NCBI GenBank assembly: GCA_020636955.1
Contig: JACJWY010000011.1
Coordinates: 27,729-91,728 of the forward strand
Direction of reading: 5' to 3'
DNA: 64,000 nucleotides
From: Thermoleophilales bacterium
Lineage (GTDB): Bacteria; Actinomycetota; Thermoleophilia; Solirubrobacterales; 70-9
In this document: piece after piece, positions 43,725-51,707 of the stretch
How positions within the stretch are numbered: the stretch's first letter is position 1
Layout of the letters: every line of letters begins with the position of its first letter
Made by a program: the position numbers and the translations under genes
The notes under the pieces: generated by a model
Told to the model about the DNA's origin: nothing
The model's input: the letters and a program-made list of their open reading frames with translations, nothing else
Database searches by the model: none

Positions 43725-44474
43725 CTACCCGGAGAGTGTTTCGCCCGCGTCCAGCTGGAAGGCTCCCCAGGGAGGATTCGCGTTGATGATCCTTCCCGGG
43801 GCGCAGGTGGCGGTGAAGGTGGCAAACCGGTCATCGGGCGAGATGGTGGTGACCAGGTAGGTGCCGGGCGGCACGATTGGCCAGATGATGCCGCCGTCGG
43901 CAGAGGTCTCGGTTCGACTCGAGTCGGGGATGACCAGCTCGTTGAAATAGACCGGCTCGGGCAGGTCCGGCTCGGTCGAAGCAGTGGCCCCGGCCACCCC
44001 GTGTGGTGTGTTCAGCCAGAAGGTGTCGTAATCGACGCCGCGCACGTTGAGGGCACAGGCGGTGGTGACGATCACCGACTGAAGCGGCCGGCCGTCCTCG
44101 CCGGATGGCACCTGGAGCAGGGCCTTCAGCGCCTCGAACTCGGCGTCGGGCGGGGTCTGGAAATTGACGTTCTCCAGGTCCCGGCCGCCGGTGCGGAAAG
44201 TCTGGAGGTCGATCTCGTTCCAGTGGGTTTCGACCTCGAACGGATCACCTTCCCGCGGCCTGCGGACGTTGATGCCGCTGCCCGATTCGATGTAAGGAGT
44301 GACTTCGGAGTCGTCCGGGACAGTCAACCGGTAGTCGCCGGAGCCATCGGTCCGGGCGGAAAGCTCCGGATATTCGCGGACCCTGATCGTGGCCCCGGAG
44401 ATCGCCGTGTCCATGTGGCCGAACTCGTAGGCCCGGCCGCTCAGGGTCACGGTTGACTCGGTCGAGGTCGTCAT
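43725..44474 (-). CDS. carboxypeptidase-regulatory-like protein, short paralogue
   Basis: A 249-residue protein. It has a beta-sandwich domain of the carboxypeptidase regulatory type (ISGATIRVREYPELSARTDG, GDYRLTVPDD) and a second domain with THWNEIDLQTFRTGGRDLEN, then FNELVIPDSS and FTATCAPGRIINANPPWGAF. It is close to the neighbouring broken copy and more distant from the protein at 50469. Unlike both it has no signal peptide and lacks their Lys-rich C-terminal domain, so it may be cytoplasmic or the product of a truncated duplication. It lies 11 bp upstream of the ABC ATPase gene but is probably not functionally tied to it. Confidence 0.75.
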   Translation of the reverse strand: MTTSTESTVTLSGRAYEFGHMDTAISGATIRVREYPELSARTDGSGDYRLTVPDDSEVTPYIESGSGINVRRPREGDPFEVETHWNEIDLQTFRTGGRDLENVNFQTPPDAEFEALKALLQVPSGEDGRPLQSVIVTTACALNVRGVDYDTFWLNTPHGVAGATASTEPDLPEPVYFNELVIPDSSRTETSADGGIIWPIVPPGTYLVTTISPDDRFATFTATCAPGRIINANPPWGAFQLDAGETLSG

Positions 44475-44485
44475 TCCATCTCCGC

Positions 44486-45271
44486 TCAGTGGTCGAGGAC
44501 GAGCCCGAGGAACTGCTGGGTCCGCTCTTCCTGCGGGTTGCCGAGCACGTTGTCGGGCGGCCCCTGCTCGACGATGTAGCCGCCGTCCATGAAGATCACC
44601 CGGTCGGCCACCTCCCGGGCGAAGCCGATCTCGTGAGTTACGCAGAGCATGGTCATGCCGGAATCGGCCAGTTCCCGCATCACGTCGAGAACTCCCTTGA
44701 CCAATTCCGGGTCCAGGGCGCTGGTCACCTCGTCAAAGAGCATGATTTCCGGATCCATGGCCAGCGCCCTGGCGATCGCCACGCGCTGCTGCTGGCCACC
44801 GGAAAGGCGGTCCGGATACTCGTCGACTTTCTCGTCAAGGCCGACCTTGCCGAGCTGCTCGATCGAGCGCTTGTCGGCTTCGTCCTTCTTGCGCCCCCGC
44901 ACCCTGATCTGGGCGATCGAGACGTTCTGCTTTGCCGACATGTTCGGGAAGAGGTTGAAGGACTGGAAGACCATGCCGGTTTCGCGTCGGAGCTCGTCCA
45001 GGTTCTTGGGCTTTTCGCCGTCGAAGACGGTTTCACCCTTGAGAGTGACCGTGCCGCCGGTTGGCAGCTCGAGCAGGTTGAGGCAGCGCAGCATGGTGCT
45101 CTTCCCGGAACCGCTCGGCCCGAGGATGCAGATCACCTCGCCCTTCTTGATGTCGAGGTCGATATCGCGCAGGACTTCGAGCTTTCCGTAGCTCTTCTTG
45201 AGGCTGGAGACCGTCATGATGGTCTCGCCCCGGGCGACTTCCTTCTCGAGCAGCGTCGACTCTTCGCTCAC
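44486..45271 (-). CDS. polar amino-acid ABC transporter ATP-binding protein
   Basis: A 261-residue ABC ATPase of the GlnQ/HisP type. It shows Walker A GPSGSGKST, GMVFQSFNLFPNMS, signature LSGGQQQRVAIARAL, Walker B EIMLFDEVTSALDPE and the switch His in CVTHEIGFA. It begins with an extra N-terminal segment of about 20 residues rich in Glu. It overlaps the permease gene by 4 bp and should power uptake of a polar or acidic amino acid together with the genes at 45268 and 46098. Confidence 0.93.
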   Translation of the reverse strand: MSEESTLLEKEVARGETIMTVSSLKKSYGKLEVLRDIDLDIKKGEVICILGPSGSGKSTMLRCLNLLELPTGGTVTLKGETVFDGEKPKNLDELRRETGMVFQSFNLFPNMSAKQNVSIAQIRVRGRKKDEADKRSIEQLGKVGLDEKVDEYPDRLSGGQQQRVAIARALAMDPEIMLFDEVTSALDPELVKGVLDVMRELADSGMTMLCVTHEIGFAREVADRVIFMDGGYIVEQGPPDNVLGNPQEERTQQFLGLVLDH

Positions 45272-46008
45272 GGCATTCCCCTCTGGAACTTCTCGTGCTG
45301 TTTCTTGATCTGCCAGTCGACCAGACGGGCCAGCGGGATCGTCACGATCAGGAAGAAGATCGCCCCCAGCGTGTAACCGGAGGGAACGTAGAACTCCGAA
45401 TAGAGGTCACGGCCGGCCTGGACGGCCTCGACCAGCCCGATCACGCTGACCAGCGCGGTGTCCTTCATCAGGGCGATGTAGTCGTTGAGCAGCGGCGGAA
45501 TCACCTTGCGTACCGCTTGGGGGATGATCACGAAGCGCATCGCCTGGCCATGGGACATGCCGAGCGAACGGGCCGCCTCGGTCTGCCCCTGGGGCACGGC
45601 CTCGATGCCCGCCCGGTAGACCTCGGCCATGTAGGCGCCGTAGGTCAGGGTCAGGGCCATCACGCCGTACCAGAACGGATCGGATTCACCGAACCATTCG
45701 GGAATGCCGATCTCGCGCGGAATCGCGCCCTGGGTGGCCATTGTGGCCAGCCCGCTCGAGAGGAGCAGGATGACGAGCAGCAGCGGGATACCGCGAAAGA
45801 CGTCGATGTAGCCGATTACCAGAGCGCGAACCGGAGCGAGCGCCCGGCCGGGCAGTTGCCGGAGCACGGCGAGTATCAGGCCCCAGATCAGGGCGCAGAT
45901 GCCGCCTACGAGGGAAAGCTTGATGGTGAGCCAGAAACCATCCAGCACGTACTGGAAGTGGTCCGCCATGAACTGGAAGTTGAAAAAGGTGTCGAAAAAA
46001 ACGTCCAT
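45268..46008 (-). CDS. amino-acid ABC transporter permease
   Basis: A 246-residue HisM/GlnP-type permease with about five membrane helices. The EAA motif EAARSLGMSHGQAMRFVIIPQ, where the ATPase docks, is near residue 145, and GIPLLLVILLL and LTLTYGAYMAEVYRAGIEAV are typical. One permease gene is present, so it should act as a homodimer. It lies 89 bp after the binding-protein gene, with a strong hairpin in the gap, and is coupled to the ATPase by a 4-bp overlap. Confidence 0.93.
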   Translation of the reverse strand: MDVFFDTFFNFQFMADHFQYVLDGFWLTIKLSLVGGICALIWGLILAVLRQLPGRALAPVRALVIGYIDVFRGIPLLLVILLLSSGLATMATQGAIPREIGIPEWFGESDPFWYGVMALTLTYGAYMAEVYRAGIEAVPQGQTEAARSLGMSHGQAMRFVIIPQAVRKVIPPLLNDYIALMKDTALVSVIGLVEAVQAGRDLYSEFYVPSGYTLGAIFFLIVTIPLARLVDWQIKKQHEKFQRGMP

Positions 46009-46050
46009 GGCTGCTTTCAGTCAGACCCGGCGATCAGGCCGGGAAACAAA

Positions 46051-46084
46051 ACAGAGAGGGCGCCCCGCGGGGCGCCCTCTCTGT
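46051..46084 (-). terminator. strong hairpin between binding protein and permease genes
   Basis: A perfect 16-bp stem (46051-46066 with 46069-46084), acagagagggcgcccc and its complement, is followed on the minus strand by a T-rich stretch (ttttgttt). It lies 14 bp beyond the binding-protein stop codon and before the permease. It can end or attenuate transcription and would keep binding-protein mRNA in excess. Confidence 0.85.
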
Positions 46085-46097
46085 AAGCGATCCGGAA

Positions 46098-46955
46098 CTA
46101 ACCCTCGTCGGTAGTTCCAGTGTCCGCCGAAGCGGTGCCGTCCGTGATGCTGGCCGGCGGTGTGGCGTTGAAGTACTTCTTGAACAGTTTCTCGTAGGTG
46201 CCGTCGTCGATCAGATCGGAGAGGGCGCCGTTGACTGCCTTCAGAAGCTCCGGCGTGTTCTTCGCAAATGCGAAGCCGTAGTACTCGCCGGTCGGGATGT
46301 TGGTCGCGATCTCGAAACCGGCCTGACCCTTGGACGCAGCGTCCTCGGCGACAGGGGCATCGATGATGGCGGCGTCGGCCTGGCCGTTGACGACAGCGGC
46401 GATCGCGGCGGCGCCGGTCGGGAAGCCCCGGACCTGGCCAGCGTCGGTCTCGTCGTTGGCGTAGGCCTCACCGGTCGTTCCGTCCTGGGCGGCAACGGTC
46501 TTGCCGGACAGGTCCTCAACTGAGGTGATGTCCGAACCCGGAGGCACCAGGAGGGCCTGCTCGGATTCGAAGTACGGATCCGAGAAGTTGACCTGCTGCT
46601 CGCGCTCGGGCGTGATCGTGGCGGCCGAGGCAACCATGTCGAACTTGCCCTGGGCAACATCGGTGAAGATGGTGTCGAAGGCGGTGTCCTCGATCTTCAC
46701 GTCAAGGTCGAGTCGCTTGGCGATGTCATCGACCAGTTCGATGTCGAAGCCGGTGTAGTCGGGGGCCTGACCCATTTCGAACGGGGCGTACGGGATGTCG
46801 GAGCCGACCGTCAGGGTTCCTTCGGTGATCAGCTCGGACTGGAAGTCGCCGCTGCCGCTGCTGCTGTCATCACTGCTGCCACAGCCGACGACAACCACCA
46901 TCGCCGCGAGAATCATCAGCGCCGAAAGCAGCGCGATCAAACGGGATTTCTTCAT
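46098..46955 (-). CDS. amino-acid ABC transporter substrate-binding lipoprotein
   Basis: A 285-residue SBP family 3 lipoprotein. The lipobox is VVGC (Cys25), followed by a Ser/Asp linker. The mature domain begins LTVGSDIPYAPFEMGQAPDY and contains FDIELVDDIAKRLDL, DFMVASAATIT-like FDMVASAATITPERE and the hinge KTVAAQDGTTGEAYAND. The C-terminal YGFAFAKNTPELLKAVNGAL is also typical. It binds a polar amino acid outside the membrane. I chose ATG 46955, eight bases after GGAGG. Confidence 0.93.
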   Translation of the reverse strand: MKKSRLIALLSALMILAAMVVVVGCGSSDDSSSGSGDFQSELITEGTLTVGSDIPYAPFEMGQAPDYTGFDIELVDDIAKRLDLDVKIEDTAFDTIFTDVAQGKFDMVASAATITPEREQQVNFSDPYFESEQALLVPPGSDITSVEDLSGKTVAAQDGTTGEAYANDETDAGQVRGFPTGAAAIAAVVNGQADAAIIDAPVAEDAASKGQAGFEIATNIPTGEYYGFAFAKNTPELLKAVNGALSDLIDDGTYEKLFKKYFNATPPASITDGTASADTGTTDEG

Positions 46956-47088
46956 GCGTTTTTCCTCCAGGAAAGGTTTGGATGCTGGACGCAACCCAAT
47001 CAGTATTTCACGATTGCCGCTGAAATCTTCCGACCAATGTCCAAGTGACTACACTTAATGAAGTACCGCCGTCCAGCGGGCCCGCGAA

Positions 47089-48060
47089 ATGATGACTCCC
47101 TACTACGACCTTCTCAACAAGCCCTGCGGGGGAACCTTCGACGACATCGTCGAATCAATCGGGCACACCCCCCTCGTCGAGCTGAAGACCCTCTCGCCAA
47201 GCGAGGATGTGCGGATCTTCGCCAAGCTTGAATCGGCCAATCCGACGGGCTCGGTAAAGGACCGCGTGGCCCGCTCGATGATGCAGGCCGCCGAGGAGTC
47301 AGGGGCGATCGCCCCGGGCCAGACCATCCTCGAGCCGACTTCGGGCAACACCGGCATCTCGCTGGCCATGATCTGTCGCCGCAAGGGTTACCCGCTGAAG
47401 GTGGTCATGCCCGACAACGTCACCGCCGAGCGCACTCAGCTGCTCGAAATGTACGGAGCCGAAATCGTCTACTCGGAGGGCGCCAAGGGATCAAACGGCG
47501 CGGTGGAACTGGCCCTGGAGCTGGCCGAGGATCCCCAGTACTACATGCCTTACCAGTACGGCAACGAGGCGAACCCGAACGCCCACTACGACGGGACCGC
47601 GGTCGAGATCCTCGAGGAACTCGACGAAGTAACGGCCTTCGTGGCCGGGCTCGGCACCGGCGGCACCTTGATGGGTAACGGTCGCCGGCTCAAGGAAGCC
47701 AATCCGGAAACGAAGCTGGTCGCGGCCGAGCCGATGCAGGGCGAACTGGTTCAGGGCTTGCGATCTCTTGACGACGGGTTCATCCCGCCAATCATCGACC
47801 TCTCCCTGCTGGACCGCAAGATCATGGTCTCGAACCGGGATGCAATCGTCTGGACCAGGAAGCTGCTCGATCAGGAAGGCATCTTCGCCGGGGTCTCCTC
47901 CGGCGCCGTCGCGGCGATCGCGGTGCGGATCGCAAACGAACTCGACTCCGGCAACATCGTCTTCCTGATCCCTGACGGCGGCTGGAAGTACCTCTCCTCC
48001 GGCGTCTACACGAAGTCGCTAGATGAACTCGGCGACATCGACGCGACCAACTGGTGGTAG
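47089..48060 (+). CDS. cysM: cysteine synthase, CysM type
   Basis: A 323-residue fold-type II PLP enzyme. The PLP lysine is K57 in NPTGSVKDRVA, the substrate-binding loop is EPTSGNTGISLA, and the phosphate-binding loop is GLGTGGTLMG. Length and the WKYLSSGVY near the C-terminus match actinobacterial CysM, which in mycobacteria uses O-phosphoserine and the thiocarboxylated carrier CysO. The neighbours (JAMM peptidase, CysO, E1-like enzyme) support that chemistry here. A -10-like TACACT is at 47050-47055, about 35 bp before the start. Confidence 0.9.
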   Translation: MMTPYYDLLNKPCGGTFDDIVESIGHTPLVELKTLSPSEDVRIFAKLESANPTGSVKDRVARSMMQAAEESGAIAPGQTILEPTSGNTGISLAMICRRKGYPLKVVMPDNVTAERTQLLEMYGAEIVYSEGAKGSNGAVELALELAEDPQYYMPYQYGNEANPNAHYDGTAVEILEELDEVTAFVAGLGTGGTLMGNGRRLKEANPETKLVAAEPMQGELVQGLRSLDDGFIPPIIDLSLLDRKIMVSNRDAIVWTRKLLDQEGIFAGVSSGAVAAIAVRIANELDSGNIVFLIPDGGWKYLSSGVYTKSLDELGDIDATNWW

Positions 48061-48100
48061 GCCCCGTGGCCAGGAATCCGTCCCCGGACCGGGGAGCCCG

Positions 48101-48499
48101 GTGAAGGTCCCCCAGGCTCTGCTCGACGAGATGATCGAGCACAGCAAGGCTGATGACCCGAACGAATGCTGCGGACTGATCGGCGGCTCCGGTGACGAGG
48201 CGGCAACCCTCCACCGGATGGAGAACACCGCCCACTCGCCGCTCCGCTACGAGATGGACTCGAAGGAGCAGCTCAGGGTCTACAAGGAGATCCTCGAAGC
48301 CGGCCAGGACATCGTGGGCATCTACCACTCCCATACCCGGACCGCCGCCTACCCCTCGCAGACCGACATCAACCTGGCCAGCGGCTGGCCCGACGCCGTC
48401 TACTTCATCGTCTCGCTGGAGAATCCGGACGAGCCGTACGTCCGCGGCTTCAACATCCGCGAGGGCCAGGTCGAGGATGTCGATATTCAGGCGGTCTGA
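48101..48499 (+). CDS. mec: JAMM/MPN+ metallopeptidase (Mec+ type)
   Basis: A 132-residue JAB1/MPN/Mov34 metalloprotease. The catalytic Glu is in NECCGLIGG and the zinc site HSHTRTAAYPSQTD has the H-x-H-x10-D pattern. Mycobacterial Mec+ removes the newly made cysteine from the CysO C-terminus. GTG 48101 is used because GGGAG lies five bases upstream. The gene follows cysM by 40 bp, which fits the same pathway. Confidence 0.92.
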   Translation: MKVPQALLDEMIEHSKADDPNECCGLIGGSGDEAATLHRMENTAHSPLRYEMDSKEQLRVYKEILEAGQDIVGIYHSHTRTAAYPSQTDINLASGWPDAVYFIVSLENPDEPYVRGFNIREGQVEDVDIQAV

Positions 48500-48755
48500 C
48501 TCGGGCCGGGCCGGCAAGACGCCCGAACCGGTCAAGGTCGCCTGGGCCCATCACCAGGCGGAAGCGGAACTGATCTCGAACATCCTCCGTGACGCGGGCA
48601 TCCCCTGCCTGATCAAACGCAACCGGGGGTTCGATGTACCCGATTTCCTGGCCGCCGGGGCCAGGGACATCTACGTACCGGCCTCGGCGGCAGATCGGGC
48701 CAGACAAATCCTCGACGACCTGCAGACCGACCAGGACCGACTGCCGGGGAGTTAG
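48477..48755 (+). CDS. DUF2007-type signal-transducing protein
   Basis: A 92-residue protein with the DUF2007 pattern: VKVAWAHHQAEAELISNILRD, GIPCLIKRNRGFDVPDFLA and DIYVPASAADRARQILDDL. This is the fold found in many small putative prokaryotic signalling proteins. ATG 48477 lies inside the end of the JAMM gene (23-bp overlap), so the two are coupled. Its stop codon overlaps that of the convergent cysO gene. Its role in sulfur metabolism is unknown. Confidence 0.78.
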   Translation: MSIFRRSDSGRAGKTPEPVKVAWAHHQAEAELISNILRDAGIPCLIKRNRGFDVPDFLAAGARDIYVPASAADRARQILDDLQTDQDRLPGS

Positions 48756-49030
48756 CGGGCGCCCCCGGCCATGGCCGGGAGGATCATCACGGTGTCCGTT
48801 TCGCCGACCGCTGTCCCGAGGCCGTCGAGCACGCGGACGTCCTCGTCATTGAGGTAGATGTTGACGAAGCGGTTGAGTTCGCCATCGTCGGAGAAAAGCT
48901 GGTCCCTGGTTTCGGGGTACTCCGCGACGAGCGCGTTCAGCACCTCGCCGACATCGGACCCGGCGACATCAACTTCGGTCGCGTCACCTGTGTGCTTGCG
49001 GAGAACGGGCGGAATCTTCACGGACGGCAT
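48752..49030 (-). CDS. cysO: sulfur carrier protein CysO (ThiS/MoaD family)
   Basis: A 92-residue ubiquitin-fold sulfur carrier. It starts MPSVKIPPVLRKHTGDATEV and has LNRFVNIYLNDEDVRVLDGLGT split over 53-75. It ends in MAGGAR, so two residues (Ala-Arg) follow the Gly-Gly that must be adenylated. Carriers such as mycobacterial CysO end in Gly-Gly. The tail therefore implies a processing step, for which the adjacent JAMM protease is the obvious candidate. It is convergent with the JAMM/DUF2007 genes and shares its strand with the E1-like enzyme 66 bp further on. Confidence 0.9.
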   Translation of the reverse strand: MPSVKIPPVLRKHTGDATEVDVAGSDVGEVLNALVAEYPETRDQLFSDDGELNRFVNIYLNDEDVRVLDGLGTAVGETDTVMILPAMAGGAR

Positions 49031-49096
49031 GGGCTGATCCTAAATGATTAATTCAGCTTGCTGACGTGCCCTGAGCGCGTGGTCGGCCAGGCCGGC

Positions 49097-50269
49097 TCAG
49101 GAGCCGACGTGGCCGCCGCAGAATGCTTCGTAATCGGGGAACTTGCCCATCTCGGATTCCGGCACCTCGGGGGCGTTCGGGCCGCAGATCGGGCATTCCG
49201 GGTCACGCCGGACCTTGAGTTCGGTGAAGCGGGTGCCGAGGGCTTCGTAGAGCAGCAGGCGGCCGACCAGCGGCTCGCCGATTCCGAGCACCAGCTTCAG
49301 GACCTCATTCGCCTGGAGCAGGCCCATCTGGCCGGCCATCGCACCGAGCACACCGTTGGCCGAGCAGCTCGGGGCAAGCTCCGGCGGCGGCGGGGTCGGG
49401 TACAGGCAGCGGTAGCAGGGGCCTTCATAGGGGATGAAGGTCGAGATCTGGCCGTCGAAGGAAAGGATCGAGGCGGAAACGACCGGCTTCCTCAACCTCA
49501 CCGACGCGTCGTTCAGCAGGTATCGGGTCGGGAAGTTGTCGGCGCCGTCGACGATGATGTCGTAGTCCTCGATCGTCTCGAGAATGTTGCTGGCGTCAAG
49601 ACGGTAGTTGTATTCGACGACTTCAACGTCCGGGTTCAGTTCCTCGATGGTCTGCCGGGCCGAGCTGGACTTCGGCGTGCCGACCCGGGAGGTGTTGTGG
49701 ATCACCTGGCGCTGAAGGTTGGAGGCATCGACCACGTCGTCGTCGACGATGCCGATCGTGCCGATCCCCGCAGCGGCGAGGTAAAGCGCGGTCGGGGCGC
49801 CGAGGCCGCCGGCGCCGAGCAGCAGCACCTTGGCGTTCAGCAGCTTGAGCTGCCCTTCCACCCCGACCTCGGGCAGCAGGATGTGACGCGAGTAACGGTC
49901 ACGCTGTTCCGGGGTCAGGCCTGAGTCCGAGGCGACCGGGAGGCCCTGGGCTTCCCACTCGAGAATCCCGCCGCCCATGTTGGCCAGGTTGGTGTAGCCC
50001 TTGGCGGCGAGTACCTGGGCGGCGTCCCATGAGCGGGCGCCGGAGCGGCACTGGAGGATGATCCGCTGCGACTTATCGGGAACCGCAGCCTCGATCCGGT
50101 CGGCGATCACACCCGGAGGGATCAGTTCGGAGCCCTCGATGTGGGACTCCTCGTATTCGTAGGGCTCGCGGGTGTCGATCAGCTTGACACCGCCCTCATC
50201 GAGCTCGGTGAAGGCCTCCTGCGGAGTGATCTCTTCGACTGCCTGCTGTTCGGCCTGTTCGGTTGCCAT
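49097..50269 (-). CDS. rhodanese-ThiF fusion, MoeZ/MoeB-like carrier-activating enzyme
   Basis: A 390-residue protein. Residues about 10-110 are a rhodanese domain with the active loop CRSGARS. Residues about 125-385 are a ThiF/MoeB E1 domain with DRYSRHILLPEVGVEGQ, the ATP loop GAGGLGAP, DVVDASNLQRQVIHN and a zinc site (CYRC, CPIC). Actinobacterial MoeZ normally carries rhodanese at the C-terminus; here the order is reversed. It should adenylate and thiolate CysO. I chose ATG 50269; the longer frame to 50404 is not supported. A -10-like TATACT is on the minus strand at 50313-50318. Confidence 0.92.
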   Translation of the reverse strand: MATEQAEQQAVEEITPQEAFTELDEGGVKLIDTREPYEYEESHIEGSELIPPGVIADRIEAAVPDKSQRIILQCRSGARSWDAAQVLAAKGYTNLANMGGGILEWEAQGLPVASDSGLTPEQRDRYSRHILLPEVGVEGQLKLLNAKVLLLGAGGLGAPTALYLAAAGIGTIGIVDDDVVDASNLQRQVIHNTSRVGTPKSSSARQTIEELNPDVEVVEYNYRLDASNILETIEDYDIIVDGADNFPTRYLLNDASVRLRKPVVSASILSFDGQISTFIPYEGPCYRCLYPTPPPPELAPSCSANGVLGAMAGQMGLLQANEVLKLVLGIGEPLVGRLLLYEALGTRFTELKVRRDPECPICGPNAPEVPESEMGKFPDYEAFCGGHVGS

Positions 50270-50468
50270 CGACAAAACCCTCAATCTCGATCTGAATTTG
50301 GTTACTTCAAAAAGTATAGCGCCATCCAGGGGCTTTCCCGCACCCCGAACCGACCATGAAGGGTACATCGGCACTGATATTCCGTACTGAGTCGCAAGTG
50401 ACAAGCCCTCGTTTCAGTTACTCTCCCCTCGCAACGATTGTCCGCGGAGGGCGGACGAAAGGAGAGCG

Positions 50469-51614
50469 ATGAGGAATTGGACAGGTCGACTCTGCGTAGC
50501 CGTGGCGTTTCTGGGTGCCTGGCTCGCGGGGACCAACAGTGCTGTAGCAGCAGACGAGCCGGCGACGGTGACGATTTCGGGCAACGCCTGGGCATTCGTG
50601 CTCACCGGCACGACGAGCGGCCTCGAAGGGGCAACGATCGGCATTGCCGAGCATCCGGAAATCACCACAGTGAGCGGACCCGACGGAGCCTGGTCGCTGG
50701 AGGTCCCGAACCACGAGTCGATCACCCCCTTCGCGACCGCACCGGGTCGCTACGCGGTCTACGACCAGACCTTCTTCACCCGCGACAGGGACCTGAACCA
50801 GGTCAATTTCCAGATGCCGCCACAGGGCATCGCCGAGGCATTCGCCCAGATCGTGGGAGCGTCGATGAACGGCGAGCCCGGCAGCAAGGTCCTCGACCAA
50901 TGCGCAATCGTCTCCACGGTGTTCCAGAAAGAAGGCCGGAACTTCACGAACTTCAACGACTTCCTCGCCTTCGCGCCACATGGAATCGAAGGGGCCACAG
51001 CCGAAGCATTCGATCCCGACGGCCAGTCGATCGGTCCGCCCGTCTATTTCGATTCGCATGTGATCCCCACCCCATCGCTGACCTCCGCCTCCCGCGACGG
51101 GGGAATGGTCTGGGACAGCCTGCCGGCCGGCGTCTACACGGTCCAGGCCTACGACGACACGGCCCGCTTCTCGTCCTTCAGGGCGACCTGTGAACCGGGA
51201 CGGCTGGTCAACGCCAGCCCGCCCTGGGGCACCTATGAAATGGCCCGGACCGAGGAACCCAACCCGGCCGTTCTCGCACCGGACGAGCCGGTCATCACGC
51301 CGGCCGACGAATCACTCGACGCTTCGGTCGTATCGGCCAAGGTCGTGAAGAAGGGTGCCCGGAAGCGGCAGCTGATCGTGAAGATCAGGGCTGGTGAGCC
51401 GGTCACCGCTGTACTCACCGCCAGCCAGGGCAAGCGCAAGGTTCGAAGCGGCAAGAAGAGCGTTCCGGTCACCACCCGCAAGATCACCGTTTCGATCCCC
51501 GGCAAGTTCCGTTCCGGTTCCCTGAGCCTGAACGTCTCCCTCGCCGACGCGGCCGGCAACAAGGGAAGCCACCAGTCGATCCTGTTCGTGCCGGCGATCA
51601 GGAAAAAGCACTAG
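50469..51614 (+). CDS. secreted carboxypeptidase-regulatory-like protein, intact paralogue
   Basis: A 381-residue exported protein. The signal peptide (about 1-28) ends AVA. A beta-sandwich domain (TVTISGNAWAFVLTG, LEGATIGIAEHPEI, GAWSLEVPNHE) is followed by a second conserved domain (QVNFQMPPQG, APHGIEGATAEAF, YFDSHVIPT, ATCEPGRLVNASPPWGTY). The C-terminus (about 260-381) is a Lys-rich beta domain. It shows the full architecture of the family present twice more at 42406 and 43725. ATG 50469 follows AGGAGAG. It is a surface protein of unknown role. Confidence 0.82.
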   Translation: MRNWTGRLCVAVAFLGAWLAGTNSAVAADEPATVTISGNAWAFVLTGTTSGLEGATIGIAEHPEITTVSGPDGAWSLEVPNHESITPFATAPGRYAVYDQTFFTRDRDLNQVNFQMPPQGIAEAFAQIVGASMNGEPGSKVLDQCAIVSTVFQKEGRNFTNFNDFLAFAPHGIEGATAEAFDPDGQSIGPPVYFDSHVIPTPSLTSASRDGGMVWDSLPAGVYTVQAYDDTARFSSFRATCEPGRLVNASPPWGTYEMARTEEPNPAVLAPDEPVITPADESLDASVVSAKVVKKGARKRQLIVKIRAGEPVTAVLTASQGKRKVRSGKKSVPVTTRKITVSIPGKFRSGSLSLNVSLADAAGNKGSHQSILFVPAIRKKH

Positions 51615-51630
51615 AGCCGAAGAAAAAGAA

Positions 51631-51658
51631 GGCCCCCGGACCATCCGGTCCGGGGGCC
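51631..51658 (-). terminator. terminator at the 3' end of htpX
   Basis: A 12-bp perfect stem (51631-51642 with 51647-51658) with a 4-nt loop, followed on the minus strand by ttctttttcttc. It should end htpX transcripts and may also stop transcription coming from the convergent gene at 50469. Confidence 0.85.
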
Positions 51659-51707
51659 CCACTGTCAGCTGAACCAGGGGAGGGAACAGCGTTGGGAGGA
51701 AGTTCTC

